A stretch of 8,011 nt of DNA. It comes from an uncultured Clostridia bacterium. GTDB lineage: Bacteria; Bacillota; Clostridia; Oscillospirales; CAG-272. The position numbers and the translations under genes are program-made. Below, piece after piece: positions 6,442-8,011 of this stretch. The notes under the pieces are model-generated. The model was not told the DNA's origin. It saw only the letters and a list, made by a program, of their open reading frames with translations, and searched no databases. Numbering within the stretch: the stretch's first letter is position 1; each line of letters begins with the position of its first letter. The stretch covers positions 1 through 8,011 of the forward strand of contig CANTEM010000046.1 in NCBI GenBank assembly GCA_947652805.1. Reading direction: 5' to 3'.

Positions 6442-7578
6442 CTATATTTCTGTCTTTAATATATCATGCAGTGCATTGCAGAAGCCTGCCACATCATTCT
6501 TAGAGGAAAAGGGACCAAAGCTTACGCGTACCGCTCCCCCGTCCGGCGTTCCGATCGTCTCATGCGCCAATGGCGCACAATGAAGCCCGCTGCGTACACA
6601 TATGCCCCGTCTGTCCAGTTCATATCCGGTCTTCTGTGCACTGATACCCCGGATATTAAACAGTATAATTGCACCGGGAATTCTGCTGCTATAGAACTCC
6701 AACCGGGCATCCCCCCGCAGGGTATTCATAAGCTGCCTGTATAGTCCAGCTTCCTGGGCACGGATATCCTCCAGTCCTCTGCTGCGCACATACCGGATTC
6801 CCTCGCACAGACCTGCGATTCCCGGCGTTGGCATAGTTCCTGCTTCCAGTCTGTCTGGCAGGAAATCCGGCATTCCCGGATCTGCAGAATGAATGCCACT
6901 GCCGCCCTCCACTAAAGTAGCGATTTTCACATCATCGCGAAGCAGCAGCAGTCCTGTGCCTTGAGGGCCCATTAAGCTTTTATGTCCGGGAATACACAAA
7001 GCAGTGATCCTATCCCGTTGCATATTAAGATCAAATATACCTGCGCACTGTGCCCCGTCCAAAATAAAATAGATCCCGTGATTTTCGCACAGCCTTCCGA
7101 TTTCACGTATGGGAAGTGTGCGGTTGATAATGTTGGAGCAGCCGCTGCAAATCACCGCCGCTGTATCCCGGTGAATCAACCGGCGAATCCGCTCCAATAT
7201 TTCAAAATCACTGCCACCGGTACGAAAAACATCGTACCGGACTTTTTTTGTTCTGCGCAATTCCTCAACCGGCCGCAGTACACTGTTGTGTTCCATATCA
7301 GAGAGAATCACATGCCCACCGGCAGGTACAAGCCCCTTGATTGCCATATTGAGCGCATACGTAGTATTTAATGTAAACACCACGTTCTCAGGGTTATGTG
7401 CTCCGAAAAACTCCGCAGCAGCCTGTCTGCATTCATACAGTTTTTCCGACGCCCGCACCGCCATAGAATGGCTGCCCCGTCCTGGATTCCCGCAATATTC
7501 CCGCATACATGATGTCATCGCCTGCACTACAGATTCCGGTTTCGGATACGTAGTTGCAGCATTATCAAGATAAATCAT
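6442..7578 (-). CDS. Class V aminotransferase / cysteine desulfurase family protein (SufS/Csd-like, EF2568 type)
   Basis: Cytosolic PLP enzyme predicted to take sulfur (or selenium) from cysteine (or selenocysteine) as a persulfide/selenide on an active-site cysteine. 378 residues from the chosen start. Visible: MIYLDNAATTYPKP (1-14), NPGRGSHSMA (31-40), EHNSVLRP (96-103), ILDGAQ (172-177) with the PLP-ring aspartate D174, GHKSLMGPQGTG (198-209) with Schiff-base lysine K200, EAGTMPTPG (245-253), and RSGLHCAPLAHETIGT (329-344) with C334. The R-x-G-x-HCA form is the SufS/CsdB-like type and the wording fits the EF2568-like subgroup (TIGR01977). Start: an ATG at 7596 overlaps the DUF3343 stop, but AAAGGA (7593-7588) is best placed, 9 bases, for the ATG at 7578, which also matches family N-termini. 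The true acceptor (SufU, selenium protein or DUF3343 partner) cannot be told. Confidence 0.92.
   Translation of the reverse strand: MIYLDNAATTYPKPESVVQAMTSCMREYCGNPGRGSHSMAVRASEKLYECRQAAAEFFGAHNPENVVFTLNTTYALNMAIKGLVPAGGHVILSDMEHNSVLRPVEELRRTKKVRYDVFRTGGSDFEILERIRRLIHRDTAAVICSGCSNIINRTLPIREIGRLCENHGIYFILDGAQCAGIFDLNMQRDRITALCIPGHKSLMGPQGTGLLLLRDDVKIATLVEGGSGIHSADPGMPDFLPDRLEAGTMPTPGIAGLCEGIRYVRSRGLEDIRAQEAGLYRQLMNTLRGDARLEFYSSRIPGAIILFNIRGISAQKTGYELDRRGICVRSGLHCAPLAHETIGTPDGGAVRVSFGPFSSKNDVAGFCNALHDILKTEI
7217..7249 (+). terminator. Terminator-like hairpin antisense within the desulfurase gene
   Basis: CCGGTACGA (7217-7225) and TCGTACCGG (7232-7240) form a perfect 9-pair GC-rich stem around a 6-base loop, followed after two bases by seven T (7243-7249). 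In rightward orientation this has all elements of an intrinsic terminator, yet it lies inside the coding region of the leftward desulfurase gene (around residues 114-122 of its product). Read leftward, the T-run precedes the stem as A's, so sense transcription should not be stopped. Confidence 0.6.
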
Positions 7579-7592
7579 CCGCATCGTTCCTT

Positions 7593-7814
7593 TCATCTGC
7601 CGCCAAGTATTTCGCCATAGCTAATCCGCTTTGACGATAAAACAGATTTTGCTCTTTCAAGATATGCGCACGCAAAATTTAGTCCGTATGCACAGCCCCG
7701 TTTGGTCAATGTAGGCTCAAGACTTACTATTGTGCAGCGGATCCCCACTGCCTCCAGCGCACTCCTTCCCTTTATTGCGGCTGTCATATTTTTCATTGCC
7801 GCTATACACATCAT
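7593..7814 (-). CDS. Small DUF3343 protein (putative sulfur/selenium carrier-like)
   Basis: A 73-residue protein with no membrane segment. It resembles DUF3343, a small domain proposed to be a Se/S carrier and often found beside YedF- or cysteine-desulfurase genes. Recognised by KGRSALEAVGIRCTIVSLEP (15-34) and the conserved RGCAYGLNF (39-47), whose C41 is the candidate carrier cysteine; other cysteines are C3, C27 and C49. The start at 7814 has AAAGGG (7826-7821) six bases upstream; the next ATG, 7811, fits almost as well. The frame stays open to 7877, where an ATG stands 15 bases after a strong AAAGGAGG (7900-7893), so an N-terminally longer form is possible. The desulfurase start lies 14 bases past its stop, so the two are surely coexpressed. 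Acceptor function is inferred from context. Confidence 0.8.
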   Translation of the reverse strand: MMCIAAMKNMTAAIKGRSALEAVGIRCTIVSLEPTLTKRGCAYGLNFACAYLERAKSVLSSKRISYGEILGGR

Positions 7815-7954
7815 ATCGTTCCCTTTCCTTTCATTGGCTTTTCCCCGACAGTCTCTTTCTGAAGTTTTCATATACATATCGGGATAGGTTCGCCTCCTTT
7901 TTCTGCATATCCTAAAGCTGAATGCCCCGATATTGCTTCAAACACTTCCCGATC
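7815..7954 (-). promoter_or_regulatory. Intergenic leader upstream of DUF3343 with nested inverted repeats
   Basis: This 140-base stretch between the upstream stop (7955) and DUF3343 holds no convincing -35/-10 pair on the leftward strand. It does hold an 8-base perfect inverted repeat, ATATCGGG/CCCGATAT, at 7933-7926 and 7883-7876, with a nested TAGG/CCTA pair (7914-7911 and 7888-7885). The enclosed loop exposes an AAAGGAGG sequence (7900-7893). I do not recognise a known riboswitch class. Confidence 0.3.
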
Positions 7955-8011
7955 CTATACCAGTATAAGAATGACTCCTCCTGCAATCTGCGCTTTTTTT
8001 TGAAATCTGTT
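7955..8011 (-). CDS. C-terminal end of an upstream membrane protein, possibly MntP-like (partial)
   Basis: Reading leftward from the right edge, one frame gives 18 residues, NRFQKKAQIAGGVILILV, and then TAG at 7957-7955. A basic stretch followed by IAGGVILIL resembles the last transmembrane helix of MntP/DUF204 manganese efflux proteins, which usually run about ten residues further. A second frame stays open to a TAG at 7914-7912 with a charged, soluble-looking sequence, and A8 (8001-7994) makes the frame uncertain. This could be a complete short end, a frameshifted end, or a chance resemblance. If real, it lies upstream in the same direction as DUF3343. Confidence 0.35.
   Translation of the reverse strand, partial: NRFQKKAQIAGGVILILV

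Noticed and set aside
6442..7578. The desulfurase as a NadA-specific NifS (NadS), as found divergent from nadBCA in Bacillus subtilis
   Set aside because: It is convergent, not divergent, and has the SufS/Csd-type RSGLHCA site rather than the NifS/IscS-type site. Its tight partner is DUF3343, not a nad gene.
7880..7900. GGTTCGCCTCC resembling a tRNA T-loop
   Set aside because: The conserved A after TTCG is absent, the arms do not pair beyond three bases, and no acceptor or anticodon stem fits around it.

Overview
The window is ordinary chromosomal DNA of a bacterium. It probably comes from an anaerobic member of the Clostridia (Bacillota): Shine-Dalgarno sites are strong, promoters are sigma-A-like, lipid kinase and ABC-F proteins are Firmicute-type, and NadB, DUF362 and DUF3343 proteins are clostridial in style. 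I cannot name a genus. No mobile element, CRISPR array, rRNA or tRNA is visible. Coding density is high and no gene-free stretch exceeds 300 bases.

Layout. (1) Positions 1-1722 hold a leftward unit: a diacylglycerol-kinase-family lipid kinase (844-1722), then an ABC-F ATPase running off the left edge (1-811). A near-consensus promoter at 1765-1793 drives it. (2) Positions 1843-6440 hold a rightward operon: an extended -10 promoter, nadC, nadB, a DUF362 protein with a C-terminal two-cluster ferredoxin domain, ispE, and a strong intrinsic terminator at 6410-6440. The intergenic gaps are 15, 21 and 15 bases. (3) Positions 6442-8011 hold a leftward unit that converges on the same terminator: an 18-residue end of a membrane protein (possibly MntP-like) at the right edge, a small DUF3343 protein, and a class V aminotransferase/cysteine desulfurase.

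How the genes work together. NadB oxidises L-aspartate to iminoaspartate, and NadC converts quinolinate to nicotinate mononucleotide. The enzyme between them, the iron-sulfur protein NadA, is not in the window. The usual clostridial partner position is instead followed by a DUF362 iron-sulfur protein of unknown role. IspE is a step of the MEP isoprenoid pathway, whose last two enzymes need low-potential electrons. The DUF3343-desulfurase pair suggests sulfur or selenium transfer. Iron-sulfur and sulfur chemistry is thus a recurring theme, but a shared pathway is inference.

No clearly new system is evident. The best leads are: a textbook intrinsic terminator inside the desulfurase gene but in antisense orientation; a perfect palindrome between the -35 and -10 boxes of the nad promoter; a hairpin at the end of nadC abutting the nadB ribosome-binding site; the uncharacterised DUF362 ferredoxin in a nad-ispE operon; and a possible leader structure upstream of DUF3343.
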